From NCBI GenBank assembly GCA_005656395.1, contig SRSI01000046.1, positions 62,001 to 126,000 of the forward strand: a stretch of DNA of 64,000 bases. Reading direction: 5' to 3'. The DNA is from Strongyloides papillosus (taxonomy: Eukaryota; Nematoda; Chromadorea; Rhabditida; Strongyloididae). The notes under the pieces were generated by a model that searched no databases, was not told the origin of the DNA, and saw only the letters and a program-made list of their open reading frames with translations. The stretch's first letter is position 1. Every line of letters begins with the position of its first letter. The translations under genes and the position numbers were made by a program. This document shows, one piece after another, positions 44,771 through 55,990 of this stretch.

Positions 44771-45798
44771 ATGTCCAGTAAAAAAAAGAAGTATGAGAGT
44801 TCATCTGACAGTGAAAATGACAACCAAAAAATAGAAGAATCAGGTAGTCAGGATTCAAAGAGACATATAAAATCGTCAAAATGTTATGAAGACTATTTAA
44901 TTGATGATGTATACAACAATGCCATTAACTGTGTCATCACCTCAGAAAAAGAGGCAGCAAAAAACGCCATGAAACAGCCAAATCTTCCACATGTAAAAAG
45001 ATTCAGACAAAACGTTGACATCAGTAAAGACAAGGAGAATAATATCATCCCAAGTAATGTGACCCAATCAACAAGTTTGTCTATAGAAACTCAGTCACAT
45101 TCGATGCCATTATCTCAAGAGTCAAGTTTAATACGTTTGATGTCAATAAAGATGGACAATATGATCGAAGAAATGGAAAATAGATGTCATGAGAATGTCA
45201 AAACGTATGTTGACAAGGCAGTATCAGAGGCAACTGATAAAATTAGACATATTATTGAGGATAATATCTAATTTGTTAACACGACCTATGAGGAAGGCAC
45301 TAACACAATTTTGATTGTGATTGACAGTGCATCTGCCTTAGGTGCGACTAAAAGAAAAAAAATGGCTAGAAATGTTAATGAAAGTAGAAACTCAGGAGAA
45401 TTTTGGTCAGTATTGATCAGTGATGAGGCAAAGCCGTTATCTTCAGTCAGTATTGATGTCAGAAAGGTAGTTATTAGCAACGCTAGAGACTATCTTGTCA
45501 TGGTATGTTTAATAAGAATAATATTATTGACTTTTTCAGAACAAGAAAGCTCCGAATGACACTATCTGCAGATTCTTAGACAGGAATATGGACATAAACA
45601 CACTGGCATCAGATTTATCTAGTTCTTAAAAATTTGGCATGTCTGTGGCTGATGTTTTGTTTCCTAGGGATGTGCAAATACATTTCAAATTTTACCATTC
45701 CTTAACGCGGTCATCTAAAAGGACTGAATTGCCAGATGATAAAATGAAAACTTTTAAAAGTATTTTTGACATTTTAATATTGTTGACTTTATTTTAGA
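44771..45798 (+). pseudogene. Decayed nuclear-type protein gene of unknown family
   Basis: A TTTCAG acceptor lies nine bases before ATG 44771 (a cis or SL trans-splice site). The first 166 codons encode a Ser/Lys/Glu/Asp-rich protein (start MSSKKKKYESSSDSEND). TAA at 45269-45271 interrupts the frame, which continues unchanged (VNTTYEEGTNTILIVIDSAS). It then splices by GTATGT...TTTTTCAG (about 45502-45539) into NKKAPNDTICRFLDR. A second TAA stands before KFGMSVADVLFPRDVQ. The C-terminal part faintly resembles a BEN domain (low certainty). Two stops in one continuing frame indicate a recent pseudogene. Confidence 0.6.
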
Positions 45799-46925
45799 GG
45801 GAATATTATACTGTGGTATGGCTTGTTTTCATGTCAAGAATGATAGAAAGACCTACTTCAGTGCCCTTATTGAAGCCATAAATGGCCGTGCAAGTCATTG
45901 GAGCACAGGAGGAAAAAGACATGTTACAATAATGAGGGAAACGACACTTATTGGAAAATAACTGACTTTCCGTGGCCAACAGATACGACTATTTCAAGTG
46001 CCATTTCAAGTGTCAATCCTTGAAATTTGTTTTAAGATTATATTTGACCACTATAAAAGTAATTTACCACCATAATGAAATTTTTGACATAAGAGTTGAG
46101 TCTTGATGTGATTGTCATGTATTGTCAATGTTGTCGTTTTACCAATTAATTAAAATTATTTTCAGATATTTTCTACCGTTTTTTTAGTTTATTTTAGTAA
46201 GTTTAATTTATAAATTTATAATTAGTAATATTTATGATTTCAAGTTGACGTCTCGATTTTCTGGAGAAGCATTGTATCAAAGGTATGAGTAGGTTATTTT
46301 TTGATTAATCACATGCTAGTGGTTTAAATTTTAGGCACCTGTTATCTGTTCTTGGTGCAAAAAAGGACATTATGGGTAGGTTAAATATTAAATTTTGGAA
46401 TGTATTAAATATTCATTTTTTAGTCTGAATAAAATCTTTTATCGGACCTGCAGTCTACTTCAGTAAGTTATTTCTTACTTTTTAATATACTAATTGTTGT
46501 TTTTTTAGATTTATTTTTTACTTCATCTACGTATCCGGATTAATTTTGACTTAGTAAGTTATTTTTCACTATATACTGTTTATAATATGTTTTATTTTTA
46601 GATTTGTCAGAAGATGTTTCAACATTATCGGTTGCTGTTATTACCTTTTAAGTAATAACTATTTTTTATAATTTCTTGTTATTGATGTGTATTTTTTATA
46701 ATAAACTTTGAATATTTTATAATTTATATTGTTTTTTATGTTTAAGATAAAATTTTTTTTGTAACAAGTAATTATTGATGATTAACAAAAAAAATTTTTT
46801 AGTCTACATAGAGTTAACCAGCAGTCAAGAAAATAAGCTAATAATTAGTTTAGTCTACAGGTAGTCAAAAAACCACATCATTATTCCACTAAGGAAACAC
46901 AAAGGGGTAAATGCAGGCTGACTAA
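45799..46925 (+). other. Remains of exons and AT-rich spacer
   Basis: At about 45805-45960 is a protein-like frame (LYCGMACFHVKNDRKTYFSA) ending at TAA. Between 46230 and 46650, several stretches of 35-50 nt are bounded by TTTTAG and GTAAGT/GTATGA, which looks like a series of tiny exons at the end of a gene. No continuous frame could be assembled with confidence. Confidence 0.35.
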
Positions 46926-48463
46926 ATGACCATAAAAAAAGGAAGTCGGGAAGATGCGAACAATAAAAATCAATCCAATGTTAACATTATTAAATTGAAA
47001 GACCAGAGAAATTTTACTTATGAGGTTAGTTTTATATAGTCTATTTTTAAATAATATATTTTTCTAGATTGCTCTTCCAATTCCATATGAATATAAGTCA
47101 CTTATACCAGCTAAAAAAATCTGGCAAAAATGTTTAGTTTTAAACTTGACGCTTTTCAAAATAAAGCTATCTTGTGCATCGAGAATGATCAATCAATTGT
47201 TGTTTCTGCCCCAACATCAGCAGGAAAGAGTGTTGCTGCTTTGTATGCTATTGCTTTGGGCCTTCGTAAAAACACAAAGTAGCATATACATTCCCAATCA
47301 AAGCACTTTCTAATCAAATATTCAATGAACTCAAAAAAGAATTCACTGATGTGGGTATTATTACAGGAAATAGGTCTGAGGATACTAATGCATTAGTTAA
47401 TGTGATAACAGCAGAAATTTTAAGAAATATGATGTATCGAAATAATGAATGCATTAGTAAATTTAAATGGATAATATTTGATGAAATTCACTATATACAG
47501 GATCCTCAAAGAGGCGTCATCTGGGAAGAAATAATTATTCTTCTTTTGAGTCATATGCGTTGTATTTTTTTGTCTGCTACAATTCCAAATGCAAATGAAT
47601 TTGCTGGATGGATTGTTAATTTACATAGACAACCATGTAATGTAATCTGTACTGGTTACAGACCTGTACCATTGCAACATTTTATACAAGACAAAAAATT
47701 TTTTTAAAATTATCATTACAAGAGGAGAGTTTCGAAAAGAAAGTCTTAATTTAGCATTATCAAACATACCTAATTCGCCAAAAGAATCAAAAACTGAAGA
47801 TGCTATAGAAGTAGTACAAAATATTGTTGGTAGAGGATGTGCTCCATTAGTTGTTTTTAACTTTAATAAAAAGGAATGTGAGTTATATAGTGTGGATCTT
47901 CTACACCAAGAGAAAGTAACTTTTATCCAGGAAAAAGATCTAGAAATTATTAAAGAGAATCTTGACAAAACGATTGCATTATTATCCAATGCAGATAAGG
48001 AGCTTCCTCAAATAAAGTGCATTTCAAAATGTCTTTTAGGGAAAATTGTCTTTCATCATGCGGGTTTGATACCAATTATTAAGGAAACTATTGAGTTAAT
48101 ATTTTGTATGGGCTTAATTTCTGTACTATTTACTACAGAAACTTTTGCTGTGGGATTAAACAAGCCTGCTAGGACAGTTTTGTTTACAAGGCTTAGTAAA
48201 TATGATGGTGCTTCTAGTAGGTTGATTAGCCCGGAAAAGTACATTCAAATGGCAGGTACAGCTGGAAGAAAAGGAATGGATACGAAAGGAATCGTAGTTT
48301 TAATGGTTCGCAAAAATATTGGAACTAATGCCTTGGAGAAAATGGTCAAAGGAAAGTCGGATTGTGTAAATTCTGCTTTTTGTCCAACATACAGTATGAT
48401 ACTCAATTTTTCAAGATCTTTTTCTGTGGAAGAGCTTTTGGTCTAGAATTAATGCTTGAAAGA
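46926..48463 (+). pseudogene. MTR4: MTR4-like (Ski2-type) exosome RNA helicase pseudogene
   Basis: Exon 1 is 46926-47024; a 43-nt intron (47025-47067) leads into IALPIPYEYKS. Helicase motifs follow: SAPTSAGKS (Walker A, ~47207), FPIKALSNQ, TAEILRNM, DEIHYIQD (DEVH box, ~47479), FLSATIPNA (motif III), VVFNFNKK, FHHAGLIP, TTETFAVGLNKPA (motif V) and QMAGTAGRKG (motif VI, with its first Arg replaced by Thr). RPVPLQHF and the HLHKQPC-like stretch favour MTR4 over SKI2. Frameshifts occur near 47120, a stop near 47280, and a frameshift near 47700. The end (about 48440-48463) shifts again just before a MITE; the arch and C-terminal domains are absent. The retained intron shows this is not a processed copy. 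Confidence 0.85.
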
Positions 48464-48466
48464 TAA

Positions 48467-49140
48467 CACAGAAAAAATTTTTCGCATCAAAAATAGGACT
48501 GAAAAATTAAATTTTTACTGAATATTCAAAAACAGTACTGAATACAAAAAGACAGTACTGAACAAAAAAAAACAGTACTGATCACAAAAAAACAGTACTG
48601 ATTAAAAAGTTGTATTGAAAAAAAGTTATACTGAATAAACAAAACATTTGTGAATTAAAAAAAGTAGTACTGATATAAAAAGAACAGTTATTATATAGAC
48701 AATTTTTAAATAAAATGCCATTTGCAAAACAATTTATAAATATAATATGACAAAAATTTTGCTTTTCTATTGTATTTAATCAATTTTATCCTATATATGA
48801 AAATCAGATATCAAAGAAAAATTTCTACAGTATTTTTGAAATCCAATTTTTAAAGTTGCAATGGATTTAGTTGTCTAAAATGTTATTTTTAATTTACTAA
48901 TATTTTGAAATTTTATACTTTTTAACAATATTATTTTTCAATATTTTTAAGGTTACCATTGTTCGAAATTTCTTTCATATTTTGATCCTAAAATCTTTTG
49001 AAAATATAATTAGTTTATTTTTTAAAATGATTAAAAATAATTGCTCGGTATTTTTTTTGAAAACATAGTTCTATTTTTGAAATTATATTCAAAAATTTTT
49101 AATTTTTCAGTCCTATTATGATGCGAAAATTTTTTCTGTG
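48467..49140. mobile_element. 674-bp MITE with CACAG termini and TAA duplication, containing a minisatellite
   Basis: The inverted ends read CACAGAAAAAATTTTTCGCA, matching about 45 bp to the right end, with AGGACTGAAAAATT inside. TAA flanks both sides (48464-48466, 49141-49143), a 3-bp duplication as in Harbinger- or CACTA-like elements. Positions 48535-48690 hold about six to eight repeats of a roughly 21-bp unit around AACAGTACTGA. Confidence 0.72.
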
Positions 49141-49143
49141 TAA

Positions 49144-50027
49144 TAATAAACAAATAATTTGTAAAAATGTTTTTATTTATTCTTATACGGGGGCTAGATT
49201 ACGGCAGTGCCAGTCAAAGAGAGGCCACAGGCCAAGCCCTATCAATAAATAGAAAAAATAATGTGCTTTTTTTGGAAAATATTATAAAATTTGCACTTAA
49301 AAACGCAAATGCTGCACAAAAAAATTACTGAAAGTGCTTCAAAATATGTTTATTTATCATTTTTCATGCTTATAATACCTTTTATCCCAAAAAAATCGCG
49401 CTAAATAACAATTTTTAACCAAACTGTTAAATCAAATACCTTTGCAATTTGTTTATTGTAAAAATTACGCGGCAAAAATTACGTAGCGGCGCGATTGGCT
49501 ATATAACCGTTAAACTAATGTCCCTGTTCTCATTTGAAAGGTATTGAGAATTGTTCAATTTGTACTATGACAGTCAATTCTGTTAAAAATCAACTTCCTC
49601 GTGTTAAATGTAAACAGTGTAAACATAAATTTCATGTTCTATACTTTATAAATGGTTTGATACTTCTAATAATATAAATTATCCATTGTGAAGAAGTGAT
49701 TTTATATAAATTTAATCTTAAATTAAAGGATGATGTCATCTTAGATTTTTTTTATAGAAAATTTATTTGTTAGTAAAGTTTGTTTTTCAGTTTTTTATTT
49801 TAAAATATCATGCATTTTATATTATAATTACATTTTTATACTAAAAAAATTGATGAAAATTTGATAAAAATACATTAAAAGAGAGTGGAAAAAAATTATA
49901 TTTAAATCATTGTTATAATAGTATTCGAGATAATGTATTAACTATAATTGGCAAATCAAAACTAACCCATTCGTTATAGTGTACTAAACTAAATATCAAT
50001 CTCAAGATTGACATAGAATGCAGAGCA
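49144..50027. other. Spacer before the SRP RNA gene, with a dispersed repeat
   Basis: Positions 49290-49450 resemble 54310-54480 (CAAAATATGTTTATTTAT, ATACCTTTTAT). Two short, GC-richer patches (49185-49240 and 49470-49530, the latter with ATTGGCTATATAACCG) are not identified. No ORF is present. Confidence 0.4.
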
Positions 50028-50345
50028 CACGCCGGGAGCTGCGGTGGGCTCTTGTAAACCAACTTCTAGGTGGCTTAGGATGGGGAAGGTCTGCCTGTCG
50101 GGTAAACATTTGTCTGCCTGTCGTCGTTGACCGAGTGTCCGTGCCAAGCGTAGCGTCGATAGACCACCAGTGGGGGAGCCCGTTGGTGATCGGTCGTAGT
50201 CAGTTCACTGGCTTATAAGGAGAGATGGATGGCTCAGGCCCGTGAGGGAGCAGGCAAAAGTCTCCGCGCTATGACAGTGGCCGGATGGCACACGCGAGGC
50301 TTTGGGTTTCAGGTGCCGGCATTATATGGTCTCACTCATTCTTTT
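50028..50345 (+). ncRNA. Signal recognition particle RNA (7SL)
   Basis: A roughly 310-bp island of high GC in AT-rich DNA. The 5' part matches the SRP Alu domain: GCCGGGAGCTGCGGTGGGCT (50031-50050), then CTTGTAAACC (the conserved UGUA loop) and GGTGGCTTAGG. The middle has GTGTCCGTGCCAAGCG and GACCACCAG (helix 5/6 region). The S domain helix 8 signature reads CAGGCCCGTGAGGGAGCAGG followed by CAAAAGTCTCC (about 50236-50267). A T run at 50342-50345 can serve as the RNA polymerase III terminator. The 66-codon frame across it is chance. The RNA scaffolds the particle that targets secretory proteins to the ER. Whether the copy is functional cannot be told; the conserved positions I checked are intact. 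Confidence 0.88.
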
Positions 50346-50904
50346 GCACTTTTTTGTTTTAAATTATCTTATTTTATAATGATTATCAAGATTGTATAAA
50401 AAATTTATGATTTTCATTTATTTGGAGATAAGTAATATTACACCTGTCAGTTACTAATAAACTTTTTATAAAAGTAAATACTCATTCAATCACAATAATT
50501 AATCCTGGCTTTCACTTTACCAAACTTTTCTGTATATGAATCATTTACATATCATAAAATAATCAAAATTGACAATAATTTTTGCACTTCTCGCACCAAC
50601 AATTTTTTGAATTTTAAAAGCACGTTGTGTTGTCAATACAAATGCTCATGTTTTCTAAAATTATTACTTTTACAGATCGTTATCTTTAATTTGATTATAA
50701 ATTTTCTTTTATTCAATATAACTATTTTGTTTCATCTAGTTGTTTCGTGATAAATGACGTAAGTTCGTTAATCTTATCTAATGAGGACACATTTGGATAA
50801 AGAATATCATTCTCTTTCACTTTTTAATAATAAATTTTTAACCTTCTCCATATACATATCTCAATCATTTTTTCTCTTGTACTTTTTGTTTAACTGATCA
50901 AAAA
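50346..50904. other. AT-rich spacer
   Basis: No feature is recognised between the SRP RNA terminator and the first cadherin-like sequence. Confidence 0.4.
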
Positions 50905-53900
50905 GGTTTTTCGATCCAAGTTTCGGATTTATTGCCATCGACCATGATATTCCTTATTCAAAATACTCCAAACAATTAGTTATTATACTTCACAAAGAAA
51001 TGTTACCAATTAACTAATGATGATTTAAAAATCCTCCAAACAACAAAAAGTTATTTTGAACAAAAAAATGAGAGAAGAGAAGTTAAACTTGAGAATGTTA
51101 ATAAATTAATTATAAGTGAGGAAGCGCAAATTGGTAACAGATTTAGTCAATTAAAAGTAACTGATGTTCAATACAACTTTAAATCATTTGGTATTTTATT
51201 CTCAATCTCTGATCTGTATTTTGGTGTTAATGAGTATACTGGCAAAATTATAATTATTAATGATTTGAAAAAAACTTCTAATTTTAAGATTCACTTTTCC
51301 TTAGAGAGGATGATTTTTTAATATACCAATTACACATCAGATTATACGATGTCTAACTAGATGCCACAAAAAGAGAACTCGGCAATTTTTCAATTAACAT
51401 AAATATAGAAGACGTGAACAATAATTTATCCCCTTTTCGATAAATGGGAGTACACATACACTATTCCTGAGGACTCCCTAAAAGATACACTAATTGAGAC
51501 TGTGGCAGCTAATGGCTTAGACCTCAACGCTGGCATAACATATAAAATAATTAATAAAGATTCAAATATCCCATTAAGAATAGACTCCACAACTGGTAAT
51601 ATCTATTCTCTGGAACCATTTGATCGTGAAAACAACCCCATACTTAGATATGTAATAATAGCAACAGATGCCACGTATAGGCCCTTAACTTCTTTCACTA
51701 ATTTGATACTTATAATTGGAGATGTTAATGACAATAAATCGCAATGTTTGAGTGCAGAGCCTTGTAGTGTTACTATTCTAGAAGACTTACCTAATAATTG
51801 CCTGTTTAATTGGTATTGATAAAGATGAGGGAAGGAATAGGAAGTTGAGTCATTTTTTGATTGATGAAAGGGATAAGAAGAATTTTTTCCTCTACCAAAA
51901 GACTGGGTCTTTATTTTTGAAGAGCCCTCAACCGTTGGATTATGAGATACAAAACAAATTTATTATAAAGTTTAAGATATCAGATAATAGGGAAAATTCG
52001 TTGTCAACGATATGTACATTAGAGGTGTTATTGGAGGATGTTAATGAAAATATATATCTACCAACTTTTGAGGATGTCGAAATTGAAGGGTCAATTGAGG
52101 AGAATATCCCGATAGGTACGACAATTTTGACTATTCACACTACTGATAGTGATAATGCAACATGCCAACCAACGTATAAGATTATTGATGGAGATGGTTT
52201 GGGGTATTTTGAAATAACTGAAGGGGGAACGATTAAGACTACTAGGATCTTGGATCATGAAAAGAAGTCTTTGTACTATTCAACGGTAGCTGATACTGAT
52301 TGTGATGCTAAGAATCCTCTAACATCAGTTGGTCATGTGAATATAAGAGTTCTCAACGCCAACGATAATGCCCCAATGTTCTTTGCACCTGTATACACAG
52401 GAACAATTAGTGAAGACTCCCCTGAAGATACTATCGTATGCAAAGCCGAAGTCATCGATGCTGATGAGATTCAAAACACAAAATCATCCATAACCTACAC
52501 CATAATAAAGGGTAACTTCCAGTCACAATTCTCAATGGATCCCCGATCAGGACATATCATCCGTGGTAAAAGAAGACTCGACAGAGAGGCACAAAAAGAA
52601 TACGAATTACATGTTAACGCCTGTGATAATGGCACTCCAAAATTGTGTTCAACTGTTATTGTTATCTTGAATGTCACTGGTGTTAATGATAATGGTCCAA
52701 TTGTCAAGATGTCGAGCTATAATGTAACTGTTTCTGTTGATATTAAAGGATTCCTTCATAAAGTTATTGCTATTGATAACGATAGACTTGATTTTAGAGA
52801 GAGTGTTTAGAGTATTTCTGCGACCTCAGTTACAGATATATCAATTAATGAAATATGTGAATATATGTCGAGTGATGTGATTAAAATTAAAGAAAATATC
52901 ACATTAGAAAATTTTATTTAAAACACGTTTTGTGAGTCAATCAGACATTAGAGGTACAACTGGAAAATTTTACCCCTCATTTTTATTTCATTAATAGAAA
53001 GAGCAACTAAAATAATGTATGTTGGCAAATTCTTTCGGCCTGAAACTTTGAGATACAGAACCTACAGTGACTCAAAGTCGGAAAAATTGATTTTTATAAG
53101 TTCCCGGTAAATAAGTTTTTTCAAAAATAAATATTGCTTCTAGGAGTAATTCTTTATAAGAAAACGAATGAGAATACTTTCGGATACGTAAATTTCCGTC
53201 TTTATTGTCTTTTGAAATTTTTTTATAGTTTTTTCATTTTTTGAGTACAAAAATCAAAGAAGCGCATGTTCTCACTATGCTTATTCGATTTTTCATGTAA
53301 TTTTACATCTAGATTCAACAAATAATAAAAAATAAAAAGTGTAACACAATATGTTTTTGAGTATGAGTACAAAAATAAAAAAAACGCATGTTTTCACTTT
53401 GTTCATTCGTTTTTTCATGAAAAATTACCCCTAGAAACAATATTTATTTTAAAAAAATCTATTTACCGGAAACTTGTAAAAATAAATTTTTCCGACCCTG
53501 TATTACTGCAGCTCCTGTATCTCAAAGTTTCAGACTGAATAAATCTGTCAACATACATTATTTTAGTTGCTCTTTTTATTAATAAAATAAAAATGGGGGG
53601 TTACAAATTTGTGTTGTATCAAATTTTTTAAAAATGTTCGACTGACTCAAAAAACGTGATTTAAGATAAATTGAATAATTCTATGGAGAGTGTCGTTGAA
53701 GTCAAGATAAAGGGAAGTAACATAAATTCATTGAGACAGCAAAAAAAACCTTCACAATTTGCTTCAAGTAATCAATGGAAAGTTATTCAATTAATTGAAG
53801 TGAAAAGTTAGATCAAGCTATAACCGTACTTGAAACTTATGATCCAAATGGAGATGTTTTATTGTGGGAGATGAAAGATAAAAAGTTAAAGAAATATTTT

Positions 53901-54175
53901 AGTGAAAATTTTATTAATAATGAATATAAAAATTTGAGTCTGGTATAAACCAGTCTCAGTAAAAATATTAAAATTAAAGATTCGTGGTGGGATGAATCTT
54001 TATTATTTTAGTATTACCAATAATGGTGAATTAGTTTTATTGGTGCCTGTTAATGAAATACCAATAATAGTAATGAATTTGTATTGCCTTTTAATGTTAC
54101 TGATGGTTTACTGAGTATTGAAAGTGAAATCACTATTAGGAAACCAAAAATGTCTATTTACCGTCCTTCTTTCTC
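50905..54175 (+). pseudogene. Cadherin pseudogene, interrupted by a foldback element
   Basis: Several extracellular cadherin repeats are recognisable. From 50910, a frame begins with PSFGFIAIDHDIPYSK. Later come IPEDSL, RIDSTTGNIYSLEPFDREN and GDVNDN (51460-51740); ILEDLPNN; then 51845-52810 with DVNENIYLPTF, IEENIPIGT, NANDNAPMFF, ISEDSPEDT, RRLDREAQKEYELHV and VNDNGP. These are the calcium-binding LDRE and DxNDN motifs. Stops near 51050, 51320-51360 and 51450, a frameshift near 51810 and a TAG at 52808 break the frame. A 736-bp foldback element lies at 52923-53658, with further cadherin-like text up to about 54170 (VTDGLLSIESEITI). No transmembrane or cytoplasmic part was found. Confidence 0.82.
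52923..53658. mobile_element. Foldback element, family 2, copy 2, inside the cadherin pseudogene
   Basis: The ends are CACGTTTTGTGAGTCAATCA and its inverted relative ending AAAAAACGTG. The arms share the CGAATGAG, GCGCATGTT and AATTACCCCTAGAAAC modules with copy 1 (43642-44722) but lack its internal duplication. It separates two parts of the cadherin pseudogene. Confidence 0.75.
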
Positions 54176-54686
54176 GTCACTGGTATATAATATAGAGATT
54201 TTTGGTAGCTGGTTCGGAACAAGGGCAACCATTGTCGAACTTAATTTAATAAGAGTGTTGGTCACGGTGAAATTCGGTTTCACATTTTACAAAATCCAAT
54301 GGCCAAGCTACAAAATATGTTTATTTATTACTATTCATATTTAGAAATACCTTCTATTCGAAAAAAAAACTGTAATAAATAACAGTTTAGCAATGATCGC
54401 TCTTGTTCAGAACTTTAGCCATTTCGTTTTGAATTTATTATTTAAACATTGCAAATAGTTGTATTTATTATTAAAATAATTTTGATGTATTTCAAACTCT
54501 TTTTAAAAGATTCACAAGTATGAAGTATTGTATATTTATTTTCACACAAAAATTTTTCTATTATTTTAAAAAAATATAAAAATCAAAATTTCTACAAAAC
54601 AAAATAACAAGGATTTAATAAAATTAATAAAGTTAAGTATAATTTGGGGAAGAAAATGATGGAAAAATGTTTCTGTGAACTATTGA
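54176..54686. other. Spacer with a dispersed repeat
   Basis: Positions 54310-54480 resemble 49290-49450. Nothing else is recognised. Confidence 0.4.
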
Positions 54687-55460
54687 GACACAAAAAAATC
54701 GGACACAAATTTGCATAAAATATAATAAATTTATTCTACCTAAAAAATTTTAAATTTTCTTTATTTGCGACTAATTTAAACGCAATTATTTCGTACAAAA
54801 AATCAAGACAATAATTAAAATAGGTTTCCATTTTTCCATTATATTATTGTTATTTTCAATTTTAAGTTATTTTCTACAATACATTTTAAAATATTATATT
54901 TAAATTTAACTTTATATAAGATTAATAAATCCCTTTACAAAGAGAATTTATCGACACATGATAATATTTTTTTAAATATTTTAATTCAAATAAAAAAATA
55001 GCAAATAAAAAATAATACAATTAATTAATAATACTTTATGTTGTTTAATAATTATTGCTTTTTATTATTATTGTTACGAAATTTTTAATTTCTAAAAATA
55101 ATGTTATTAGTATAATCTTTGAAATAATGATTTTTGTTGACGACATTACATGAAATTGGCTTCTAACAACGTACATCACAAAATATTGTATAAAAAAAAT
55201 TAGATTCTAAAGTAAGTATAATATTAATAAAATTACTAAGATTAAATAAAAGTTACATTACTTTTAAAATATCAAACGTTTATACTTTTGCAGAAAAATT
55301 ACCAAATTCATGCGAAAACCTAATATTTTGTGTCATTTAAAAAATTTTTGTTATCGCTTGATATTTTTAAAATTTCAATAAAATTTGGTTTTTTAAATAG
55401 CGGGATATCTTTATCGCATTTTATGATAATTTTTCTCTTTTTATTTTTGCGTGCACGACA
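54687..55460. mobile_element. Third copy of the CACACAAAA MITE family
   Basis: The left end is CACAAAAAAATCGGACACAA, matching the inverted right end of 2633-3570 over about 50 bp. The interior matches 26.9-27.3 kb (AAAACCTAATATTTTGTGTC, TATCGCTTGATATTTT). The right end near 55455 is degraded. The 86-codon frame at 55320-55580 is chance. Confidence 0.5.
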
Positions 55461-55990
55461 CAAACTGTTTAATATTTTTTTTTGAAGTAAATTATTTTTT
55501 AAGTGCTGGTAAAAAATCAAATAATAAAATTTATTTTCAACATTTATATAACCTATTAGCATTAATAACATTAAATACAATTTTTAATTAGCTAATTATT
55601 ACTTATTTTTTCACATATTGTTTAAAAATTGTTGTATTTTTTTACTCAAACTTTTAAAAAAAGTCAATATTTGACTATTCATAACATTTTCAAACTTAAA
55701 TATAATTAACAGTACTATACTTATTCGATAGATATTCGTTTACTTTATTAAAATGATGATAACGCATTTCAAATTTACCTCTTCATTTTTTTGAATAAAA
55801 AATGAACCATAATTGTTTCCAATTTTATATTCATGATGTTTTAGAAATGTAGACAAAAGAATTTACGCTCTCAAAATCATTAACAACTATAAAAATATCT
55901 TTTTATATAAAAAAGTTGTATTTCGTTGAAGTTCAAAAACGTACTTTAATTTTGAAGATTTACTACTCCACCCAAAACTTGGATTTCTCC
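55461..55990. repeat. Diverged interior piece of the CAGGGTG foldback family
   Basis: CCTATTAGCATTA, ACTATACTTATTCGATAGA and AATGATGATAACGCATTT correspond to the 7320-7560 region of the arm element. The termini were not found. Confidence 0.4.

Noticed and set aside
50018..50218. 66-codon ORF in the GC-rich island
   Set aside because: The same bases carry the SRP RNA Alu- and S-domain signatures; the frame is a by-product of GC content.
55320..55580. 86-codon minus-strand ORF
   Set aside because: It lies across the end of a MITE copy and has only Lys/Asn/Ile-rich chance sequence.
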